NCBI GenBank assembly: GCA_020152595.1 | Contig: JAIGNY010004473.1 | Coordinates: 1-64,000, forward strand | Origin: Chiridota heheva | Lineage: Eukaryota; Echinodermata; Holothuroidea; Apodida; Chiridotidae | Direction of reading: 5' to 3' | Length of the DNA stretch: 64,000 nt | In this document: positions 11,482 to 23,400 of the stretch, piece after piece | How positions within the stretch are numbered: position 1 is the stretch's first letter | Layout: each line of letters opens with the position of its first letter | Program-made: the position numbers and the translations under genes | The notes under the pieces: model-generated | Databases searched by the model: none | The model's input: the letters and a program-made list of their open reading frames with translations, nothing else | What the model was told of the DNA's origin: nothing

Positions 11482-14400
11482 GTAAACGATCAACATTGAG
11501 CATATTCACCATGTTTACATTTTGCTTTTTGTTCACAATTTCTAAACCTTTAGGATGTGACCACCAAACTATAAGGTCAATGTGAGATGTAATTATTCAC
11601 AATAACAAGTTCTGAACCAAGCCTAAATGTCTCCCCATAATCAAATATGTACCAAATACCAGTTATGATAAATCAATTAACAAGGAAGCAATCCACGGGT
11701 TGATCTCATCACCAGTTGTAACCAACCCAGTACTTTCTATAGAATAGGGCCTTCTTAATTCACAAAAGCTTGTCACTTAGCTAATGACCTATGACTTTTT
11801 CTTACATTAATGTAGATCATTCTGCATATCAGCCTTAACATTTGACTCCATAACATTTCACATTTGACACAACAACTGAATATTCACTAGCTGGCACCCT
11901 TTACTGTACAAAGTTATATTTACTTCTAACATGTGGGATTAAAGTAGATCACCTGCTATTGACCTTTCCCCATCAACACAATATTTCATTAATCACAATT
12001 CACCATCTAGCCCCAATATGCTGTACACCGTCCCATTTGGTTGAAGATCGATAATATAAACCAAATGAAGGTTACATTGTCCATAACCCCAGTCCATAAC
12101 CCCATGACCTTTGATCAGTGACCATTTACATTTCCCATCAACACAATATATCATTAATCAAATTAAGGGTATCATATTGAGTCATCATGCATCTGGCACC
12201 GACACTGTATAAGTCATTTGTTTTGAGGATCAATGATATACAAGTATGTCACATAACCCATGACCTTTTGAAACAATAAAACATATAAAAAAGCCCCCAA
12301 AATAAAACTTTCCTTCTATTCCAAAACTGCAGCAGCAAGGTCAAAAGTAGGTTCATTGCCACTTGACCTTTGACTACGGGTTCAATAGTCTACAGGGAAC
12401 AACTTCACATCATTATTTACCGTGCCATTCTTTGGATCTTCTATTGCATTTGAATTGGCAAAATATTCTTATGTTGAACATGTACATGACCTCTGACACT
12501 TGAGTATTTGACCTGCTTTTTAATTTGATTTAACTAAGGATTATATAGTACACCTAACTACATGTATAGGTCTCACATGTACTGTATGAGAACTTTAATT
12601 CATTATATCTTGAGTTGTACTTGGCATACATTTCTTTTGTGCACACACACACACACACCTTCCCCCACCCCACAATCACCCACGGACCTTTGACCCCATA
12701 TTTTTGTTCACAGGCCAGATTGGATTGTCTGGTGGGACAGATTTGGCCCGCGGGCTGCCTATTAAAAAACGCTGATATACATGGTTGATGTAAAGAAAAA
12801 AATAATACATGACTTATTGCTTTACTCTAAAACTAAGGAGCTGTAGTTAATTTCTCATTTAACATTCTGCTTATATCATTTTCCTTCACATTTTGCAGCT
12901 AAGACGTTTCTTTCCTATCCGTCGTACTTAAATCATTAGGGAGCTTTAGATTTCACGACGCGGAGCGGTGCGACAGGAAGTTAGCCGAGAATGTACGTTG
13001 TGTACTGACTTCCCCGTCCTGTTGGTTTTGCGCTTTAGCTTTTTCCGATGGGGAAAATGACATTAATGTGATCAGTCATGTGATTATACTCAGTTACATA
13101 TCTAAGTAGCGATGTGCGATCGTTGCAGACGAAGCTCCAATTATAAAGACTTTTGGAAGAATGGCGAACCTTCAACGAATTCGTGAAGCAAAAGGAAAAG
13201 TCACGCACTTCGATTAGATCAACTTCTTCGCAAGTAGCCCGAAGTTCATACGCTATATTATAAACATATGTCAAAATTCCCGAGATGTACCAGTAGAACG
13301 TAAATTATCTGAGCGTTGATGAAAATGCAAATACCTCATAATTCTTGACTTAAAAGTATAATCTTCAAAATAACAAAGACAAAATTTGAGTCAAATTTTC
13401 ATTTGATAAGCAAAAAAACTGTAGCAATTGCTCAATTATGTTAAAAATGCAGATTGGTATGACAACATACATTATGACGTCACACGCTATCCCAAGTTGC
13501 CGTTTTCAGCACAACGTGAAAACACCCTGACACCCGGTGTAGAACTTCAGGAATAACGAGAAGGTGAAGTATTTGCATGCGTAGAACGTTGAAGGTGACG
13601 TCAATTTGTTGTAGCAAAGTCCGCGTTGTGAAATCTAAAGCTCCCTATTGACAGATCAGTCCGGAAGCATGCCTATAAATAGGAACATTTATAACACACT
13701 AGAATATTGAAGTCATGCGGTCATATTGTTCAGATGTTGCAATATAATGTCATAGTTTCTAATTTACATGTATGTACTTGAAATATCAAAAATCATTGTG
13801 TTAAAAAACATTTGAATTTTCAAAATGGCCATTTCGCGCTTAAAAGCCTAGCTCTATTGTCTACTCCTTTCTAATATTTCGAAAACAGCGTGGTGAACAT
13901 ATTAAATGGGACTGGCAAAGTTATAGCCATGACAGTAATGAAGGCATTTTCATGAGTTTTAAGTTTCCCCTCGCAAAGATAATTTTCCCATAGGTATTTC
14001 AAATTTGAAATATGTAACATTGCATATTAAAGGCTTTAATATTAGGATAGCAAAGGATCATGGGAAATATCACAAAATGGCAGCTTACATGTAGCAAAAT
14101 GTTCCCATTTTTAGGAACATTTATGTTCCCATTAATAGGCATGCTACCAGACTGATGATGAAATATTCGGGTATCTTTTTCCAGTCCAGTCGCCTTCAGC
14201 TTTTCAAGGTTCGTCCTATCAAAGATTTGTGACAGACAATTAGCAAAGAATTGATTTATATTATACTAAATCGGTCTGCTTATGGATGTAAACCTAGCTT
14301 TCATAAATATATGATATGAAGATATCATTATTTAAAGGATGAGTAATTATCATTTATACGGATTTTGATGAAATTTGTTAATGTTTTCTTACTGAATTTT

Positions 14401-17400
14401 AAAACAAAACACCTTTTAGCTATCTGAAGTGAAAAAGTCTGGATAACGATGACAACCGACTTGTGTTATTTAATCCATTTTCCTTGGTCATTGCATGCAT
14501 AGCTCCTAAATTTCAAGGTCATAGTTTTCTTCTCTTTGTTTTCAAAACCTGTCCAGGTAAAACCAAGCCAATCGCCCAATCATCGGAAGCACATAGAGGA
14601 CAAACAGGAGGCATGGATGAAGAATATCACAAGGCAAAAGCAGATTTTTCCAATAACCTTGAAAAAGTTGAAATCGAGTCTCTTTTACCTTATTTTCCTA
14701 ATATTCCAAGAGCTAAGAGGTCTCAAATCGAATCTGGGTACCAACTATTGAACGAGTTGGAGGTGTGTGGATATATTTCGGAAGCGAATGTTGATCCACT
14801 GGTTGTCGCTCTAGAGAAGGCAGGTCTTGTTGCTTTGGCTGTTCCTTTCAAGAATAAAACGTCTGGTGAGTTAAACAAAATCCTACTGGTGCATTGGGTG
14901 TGGTGTCATATTATTATGTTATTGGGCATGAATGTTCTGAAGTTGGGCATCAGTAGCAATATCTTGGTTTGTTTAGGCCTATATATGCTTTCTAAAGGTT
15001 TAGTTCAGGGGTCATGCAACTCTATCTTAGATGAAAGAGGACTTTAAAAGAAACAAACTGGTCCCAGCTTTCTGGCTTTTAGTTCTCGTGTTTCTCTCAA
15101 TCTCCCCCTGTTTACTCTCCTTCCTATACCTCTGGAATGATCAAACCTCTCAAAGTGTTGACACCGGGTCCAAAAATCGGACCGGGTACCCGACCTGCAT
15201 TATCGGTCGGGTATCCGACATGCTGTCAAGGCCTTTCCTTTTTTTTTGCGGAAGTAGTATGTGTTAAAATCTAACAATGTACCTTGTAAAATCTTATGAC
15301 ATTTCTTGTTTTTTCAATCGTATTTTTGTTTTTGTGAATAAAGAAATAAAATACAAATGCTTCTAGTCTCTTTTGACCTTCATAAAATACCGTACAATAA
15401 TAATATACTTAATTCCCCAAAATTTCACGGAACGGGTGTTTTCTGGAATAATACACGATTCCACGGTTCTGTTATGTGCACGTTCAGAAGCACGTTACAA
15501 TTTCATTTGAACACAACCTGTGATTGGTTGATAATAGGTGTTACATTTTTTTTCAGCAAATAGCAGACACGCTTTCAAATTAGTTTGGTAATGTACAACA
15601 GCAATATATTTTTTCTGCAGCATTCTACGCACACTGCTTTGTTGCGTGCTGGTTTGTATATCTTTTTTTAAAGCGAAGTTTAGAGAGTTTCAGTTTTGTG
15701 CTACTAGTACATGTAGTACAACCAGCATACCTACAGTACAGTACTACTTACTAGCCACATCACTCGTTTAATCATTTCTGAGATCTGTCACAATATTTTA
15801 TGATTGTTTTATTGCAATGCGTTGGAATAGAAAGAAAACAAACACTTCTATAAATCTTGTAAGTTAAGATTTATTCTATTAAAATACAATTCTGAAACAG
15901 AAACAGTTTGCAATTGGTACTATTATAAAAATCCATACCCGGGTTGTATTTCGGAAGCGGGTAGCAACTCAATCGGTTGGGGACCCGGATATTTCGGGGG
16001 GTACCCGTGTAAACACTAACCTCTCTGGCACAATTTGATTCTTGCTGTTGTGGTGCCGTTAAACTCTCATCAAACGAACAAGCATTCCTAAATTATTCTT
16101 GAATTATTTTTCCTTGATTTTTCTTTAGGTGGTAAATTATAATAATTTTTACTAAATTCTGTTTGATTATTTTCCTGACATTCAATGGTTTTTATAAGTT
16201 ACAAAATTGCAGCATAAAATGTGATAGAATGCATAAAGATTTTGAGGAATCTGAATATGTGACATTACAACTAGTCTGATTTCAGTCGTTTCTACCCATA
16301 TGGTTCAAAACATTAGATTTGAATATCTCTTTAATGGAATAAGATATGTAAATGCCTTTTTCAACATTTTGTTTCTTTTGAATTCCTCTTTCAATATTAT
16401 CTTTCTTGACTAATGAACTAATCCTTAGATGTATCTATGCTTCTTTCTAACAGATCGTCCCGAACCTTCCTCTGGTGATTCCTTTGCCATTGATGAGTTT
16501 CTGAAAATGCTGCGCGAATGGTACAAAACCTTGGTATCCGGTTTAACTATTGCCCCTTGGTTAGAAAAATTGGATCTCCATAAGTTCTTTGTCGAAATAT
16601 TTGTCACCCAAAGTAAAGGAGAGGCATTTCATTTGCGTAGAGATCTACCTTTAAACTCGTACTATGACATTTTGCATCTACCTGGGACAAGGACCTTAAT
16701 ACTGGGAGATGCAGGGGTGGGCAAAAGTACTCTTTGCTTGAAATTCATTCATGACTGGATCGAAAAGATTGCTCAATTTTCAGATATTGAAATGGTCTTA
16801 CTATTGCGCTTACGTTTTGCAACGGACGGGAGTCTTACCCTTCTCGAAGCAATTCATGCATCTTTACCAACTGGCAACTCTTGTTCATTCCATGCTTTGG
16901 AAAAATATCTTCAAGAAAATTGTGACAAAGTCTTAATATTCATTGACGGCTTTGATGAGATGCCAGAGAAACTCAAAGGAACAAAATTTCACAAAGATAT
17001 TTTAACGGTGATTAAAGGCCATAGTTTTAAGTCTGTAAAGGTTTATCTTTCTTCGAGGCTCTCTGTAATGTCTAATCTTAATGACTGGAGAAACCTATTT
17101 GATAATGTTGTAGAAATCAAGGGGTTCTCTAGGGCTACAGCAGAACAATTTATCAGGGATAAATTCTTTCAAGATAACAAACAGGAGGGGTCAAAATTAA
17201 TTGAGAGTCTTGACAACAATGGCTTGTTCGATTATGGGGCAAAACACCCATTGCTGCTCACTGTGTTCTGTGGCTCTGTTCGCGTAAATGTAGATCACAA
17301 GAGTCAGACATCCGTACCTCCCACTTTCACAGGGTTTTTCATGAATATAATGGGAGGATATAAATTTCATCTAAAAAGGAAATTTTGTGGGTGTAAATTT

Positions 17401-20400
17401 GATGAAACATTAGTACAATCTCTGCTAAACAAAATTCCGCACATGATGCAAATCTTTGGAAAGATAGCATGGGAGGGATTGATTACGGGTCCAGTATTGT
17501 TTTGGAAGTGCAATGAATTTGAAAAGATATGCAAACACGAATATTTTGAACTTGGTCTTAACTATGGTATTTTGAAAATTGATTCCAGTCAAAAGGTCCC
17601 AGAACAAAAGGGTTACATTTATGTGGAAGACATGATTCATGCAGAAGCAGACACGGTCACATTTCCCCACAAGCTATATCAGGAATTCACAGCAGCTCAT
17701 TACTTATCTGCTTTGAAACCTGATAAAATCCAAACAATTTCTCAAAATATAAATCTTTCAAATGAAATAGCAAACATCGAATTCCCGTTTAGATTTGCTT
17801 CAGGATTGAACCCCCTTGCTACTCCATACCTCATCAAAATGATCCAAGCAATTAAATATAACATAATTGAATCTGAGAAAATACAGTACCGGGACATGAT
17901 ATCAGCTCATTGCTTGCGCGAGTACTGCAATGGCGATGGGAGATCGGAAGGAAGCAACAAAGCAGTACTAAATGAAGCTGTCAAGTCTATAACACGGCTG
18001 GAAGTAAGCAGCAAGATTGAAGAATCCACCACAATTTGTCTCTTACGGTATGCAGCAAAGGAAAAGGTAATCTACCAAAGCAATAAACTCACATCCCCTC
18101 TTCATATCGTGTACATCTCCTTAATTCCCAACCATTGTTTTTGCCTGTTTTCGGCGATTGGATTCTGCATTCCTCTCTTACCGAACCTGCATTCATAGCT
18201 CTCCGAGAGAAACACTCGATATCATTGAATTTCATGCCTGGGCTGGCCCGAGCTACGGACCTGTTACACGATACTGTGTGCGGTGCTTGGGCATGCATTG
18301 GGAACAGTTAATCTCTGTTTACCAACATGGCTTGTTGATAGTCATCCGCACGCGATTCGTGAGTTTGAGAAATATATTTGTGTTTTTTTTTAATCTTTAC
18401 ATTTTCTTTTGAAAATATGAAGAAAAAGATTAAAATTCCACATGGAGTATAATTCGTACAATCAAAATGAAATTGTGTAATTTCTTCTTAGGCTGCCCTA
18501 AGAACAGAAATATCCTTGGTATCATGTGTCATCTACTGAAGTGTGTGTGGTGAAAAACACTCACCTGGAAATCATTCATGTGAAAGGGGGTAGAGTGGAG
18601 ATGTTTCAGAGGTTTAAAAATGGTCAATAAGGAGATGTACACGATAAGTTCACATCCCTACTTAATCATTTATTCATGCGTTCACAGATTGCTTTGTTCT
18701 CAAGTATTTATCATACACTCATTTTAGTGTTATGTTATAATAAGCAAAACTCATGATTAGTTTTTTTATATTTTTTTAATTCTTTGTCCAATGTTCAAAG
18801 CAAAACCTTTACTTGTTTTCCCTAATTCTTAAGGTGTGATTGGTACACGATGGTGCTGTACAGTCAGATGCCATTTCAGATGGTAGCTCCCTGTTGAGAT
18901 TGGTCACACGCTGACCAGGTGTTGCTGCATATGTGCAAACTAGGGACATATTTTACGGTAACCCTCAACTTATTTTGAAAGCCTACGACAGTATACGGCA
19001 TCGCTGAAAGTGCGATTCCCCTGGCACCCCTACCCCAACTGACCATTTTTCTTTTCTTTTGATGATTTTCTGCAGTCACGAAAATTGAACAATTTCAGAT
19101 TCCATATAATATCAAGAGATTAACGACCAAAATTTAAAACAATTTACAATTGTGTCACCTTATTCAAAATAAAGAATGCCGGATAAAAGGCAGTTACTAG
19201 GCTAGAGGCAATCTTTCAATGTAGGCCATATTCAATATTTGAAAGACCACTTTTTTAACTTTGGAAACCATAGGTGGTGGTTGGGCGAGCCCCTGGTTCC
19301 ACCGCCTGGGTGGTACTTTACTTACTTACCTCTACTTGTTTGCCTTCCATGCTAGTTTCTTCAGTTTCCACGTGTTGGATTCTCCCTTCTGCCATTATTA
19401 GTTTCATCCAATTGTCTTGCGTTGGGTCAGCCTAATTTCTGCAGAGTTGATTCCACGATATTGCATGTCCTTCATTTACAGTCTGTCCACCTTTTGGGCG
19501 GTCTCACCTCTAGATCTGGTTCCTTGCATCTGGGTCTGTCCACCTTTTGGGCGGTCTTACCTCTAGATCTGGTTCTTTGCATCTGGCCTTCGAGTGCCCA
19601 AAATATTTTAACCTTGTTGACTGTACTATATATAGCCTTATATACTCAGGGGTGTAGGAAGCTTTCGAAAAGTGTGTGTGTGTGGGGGGGGGGGTGGTTG
19701 GTGGGTGGGGGGGGGGTTGGACACGACCTGGCTTCCCAATCCATTTGCATATATTCCCCATCCCAAATAGGTCGGATAGCCTAAGTGAGCCCAAGACAAC
19801 AAAGTAAAGGGGCACTTCATCTTGGGGCACTTTTCCAATGAGGACACATTCCTCCCGTACATGGAACTGACAAAGGTTGACAGTTTCCTACTAATAGGAC
19901 ACTAATAGGACTTTTCACATTCCAAAGGGGCAATTTGGTTATTTCTCGGAATAGTGGGTCAACCCTGTGCCCCCCCCCCCTCCCCTCACCTTCCCTTCTC
20001 GGTTCCTATAGACCTATGGCCCAGTAATGCCTCTGCTACTTTGCCTCTGGTAAATCATTTTATCGCTCCAGATCCTTTCCCAGTGATCAGAACTTTACAA
20101 GTAGTGTATACCGTTTCCTTATACATAAGATTTTCATAATCTGAAACACCTTTATCCCAATTTGTCAGGTTATCAATGCAAGTAGTCCTAATATAATCAA
20201 TTTTTAACTGTGATGCAACCCATGGATAGTGCAACATGCAAAACGGTTTGTGTACGTTTCGCCAAAAGTTTTACCAAACATGGTCAATGAAATCCCGGTC
20301 TGAAATCCAGTAAAGTATATGTGTTGGCTTAAGGGACTGGTCAAAAGGGTGACCGGGAATTATTTATTTTTCATTGACAAAAAGCGAAAATACGACATCA

Positions 20401-23400
20401 ATTACAGGTCTGCAAATTATTTGGGGGTGCAGGTGGAAGAGGGACTGAAAGGTAGCCTACATCTCATCTCCTCCAACGGTCTACTATAGTCCAACGATTT
20501 TCGCGTCATTCGATGGAAATTTAGTATTCCGTGCATTGATCGCTGGTCTTCTTTTTCACTGAGCTGTTTGCAAATGCGGAACAATCAGCGGTTTTGGAAC
20601 AACGGGGGCGACTGCCCTCTTGCCCTACATTCAGGGGGCGATGGGGAAAGGAGGGGTGGCAGGGATGCCCTTTTGAAAGTTGAGGGCGTACCGAGGCAAG
20701 AGGTGCCCTTTGAAAGGGCACCTCCTGAAATTATCCTAGGTCATTCGTGAAGCTTGAAAAAAATAATCCACTCTCTCACAAATCCATCCCACAAAGTAAA
20801 TAGAAGTTGTAACAAACATTTAGTTTTTATTTGACACAATTAAAACATGTCATTTAACAGGGGCCCTGACACCGAGGGCCGTGGTGAGAGGGGGTTATGG
20901 CCCTAACATTTTTTTAAGTAGTAATCTTTCAAAGTAAGCCTTTTACCTCTTCGCCAGATGGACAATTGCCAACAATGATACTGGCTCTCCAATCTCAAAC
21001 CCATAGCTGGGATATGTGAAACCCATAGCTGGGATATGTGAAACCCATAGCTGGGATATGTGAAACCCATAGCTGGGATATGTGAAACCCATATCTGGGA
21101 TATGTGAAACCCATAGCTGGGATATGTGAAACCCATAGCTGGGATATGTGAAACCCGTAGCTGGGATATGTGAAACCCATAGCTGGGATATGTGAAACCC
21201 ATAGCTGGGAAATGTGAAAGCCATAGCTGGGATATGTGAAAGCCATAGCTGGGATATGTGAAAGCCATAGCTGGGATATGTGAAACCCATAGCTGGGATA
21301 TGCGAAACCCATAGCTGGGATATGCGAAACCCATAGCTGGGATATGCGAAACCCATAGCTGGGATATGCGAAACCCATAGCTGGGATATGCGAAACCCAT
21401 AGCTGGGATATGCGAAACCCATAGCTGGGATATTCTCAAACCATAGCTGGGATATTCTCAAACCATAGCTGGGATATTCTCAAACCATATGCTTATGAAC
21501 TGTGGAGCAGGGCGTACGTGCCTCCACTTCTTCGAAAACTGATTAAAGTGCCCCTTTTTGAAAATGAAAAGTGCCCCTCAATTAATGTCAAAAAAGCGCC
21601 CTCATTTTATTTTCTGCCTTCTTGCCCCTTGCTCCTTCCGACACCCCTGGGGACAATGTGATTAAGATGGGTTGCATACTTATATTAGTGTGATAGAACA
21701 GGGAGGCCTTGGTTATAGCTTGAGATAAGGGGCATAGCGAAGCAGCTTTGTTGGGGGGCGTGGAAGGGGGATGTGGAGCAATAAATTACCTGATCAATGC
21801 CGAATTACTTGCATTTTTTTTTCTTTCTAAATTGCAATGGTTTGTACTTTATATAAAAATGGAAGAAAACTTCACGAAAATAACTGAAATTTTACGAATC
21901 ATTTTAAGAAAAATTCCTAAAAATGAAGGAAATTCACTAAAATTGACGCAATGTTCATGAAAATGAAAGAAATATTAGAAAAATTAAGGAAATTTTACGA
22001 AAACTGAAAACTCAAAATTTTAAGAAAAATATCTAAAATGGAGGAAATTGCACGAAAATTTGCGCAATTTGACGCAAATTTTATGAAACTGAAGGAATAT
22101 ATATTAACATGGATAATATTACACAAATTTAAAAAAAATTCGCAAAAATTGACAACAACTTTTCGAAACTTGAAGAAATATTCTCGAAAAGGAAGGAAAT
22201 TGCATGAAAATGAAGGAAATTGGTAGAAACTTCTCAAACTGCCGAATATTGTAGGGAAATAAAGGAAATTGCTCGACAATTTCAGCAAATTTGAGAAAAT
22301 TGATAGAAATATATAGGTAATTTCTCCTGTTATTGCTGTTAATCTTGTAAGTAATTAAAACATGTCGGTAATCCTAAAATGATTAGAAATAGGTAAAAAT
22401 GTAAGCCAATATTGTACACTCCTTTCAGTTCAACCGTACGCTCTTCGAACTTCTTTTTTTTTTACTAGGGTGCACAACACCGATACACGTACTAATAAAT
22501 ATAATGCCAGCGAACTGGACCGCGCCGGTGCACAGCATAATTTTTATCAGGCCACAGATTGCACTGCATTTATTTTTTATCAAAATGGATTAATTATAGA
22601 TACCTATTTTGTTGATGGAGCAGTATTTCTCGAGCAGTATTTCTGAAGAACGTTTAATCTAGAAGGAATAGGACAGTAAGATCTGAAGATAAGAACACTT
22701 TTGCAAGAAAGTATTTTGGGTATGTAATATGTTAGAACTGCAATGTAGATCATGGAATGTCCCAAAAAGTTTTCTCTTGTTTTACGAAGGGTCCCGGTTC
22801 CTCTGTTACGCGATTTTGGAGGAAAAATTGGGGACAGCTTTCTAATATCTACACCGAACCAGGGGAAGACCCGTAGCAAGGAAATTGAAAGGGGTTAGTC
22901 CGTTTTATGTATGACAGGACAACAAACTTTGAAATTCCAGATGCTTATTATTCTTTTAGATTTTAAAAGGGCACTTTCTCAACAAAAGGAGGTTCGTTCG
23001 TTCTGAAAATCTTCCCCCTCCCCCCTCCCTCCCACCCCGGCTACAGGCCTGAGGAGCCAACATACAAAACATACTCTTTTTTTGTGAATTATGACCTTCC
23101 GCTCGATGGGTGATCAAGGACGCATGTTCAAAGATATCACAATTTATCAACACTTTGCCGCAAACATTCCAATTAGCGAAATTAACAAAAGACAGACGGG
23201 ATTCAAGACAGGAGGGAACAGGACACATAGCATTTCATTGAGCGTGTTGATGGATTAATCACAACCAAACTAAAGGATCATTAATCAGAGACTAAACTGG
23301 TTTCTTGAGACCAACAGAATCCTCTCCCCTGACCAAAGCGGCTTCCGAAAACGTCGCAATACCCTAGACCAGTTAATTACGCTCGACACCGCTATCCAGG

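Larger units (their letters stand above)
14994..16427 (+). mobile_element. MITE family copy A, host of nested insertions
   Basis: The outer ends TAAAGGTTTAGTTCAG (left) and ...GAACTAATCCTTA (right) are inverted and are shared with copies at 36530-37082 (inverted orientation) and 53701-53901. The TA at each end fits a Tc1/mariner-type TA duplication. Subterminal arms also mirror each other ('gaggactttaaaagaaac' against 'gtttcttttgaattcctc'). The body is interrupted by a LINE tail at about 15064-16081. The element's right end lies 26 bp before the exon 3 boundary at 16454. Confidence 0.75.

Noticed and set aside
18067..18198. Continuation of the NACHT frame beyond 18066
   Set aside because: A good donor lies at 18067, the phase fits exon 4, and the 44 extra residues show no relation to NLR proteins.
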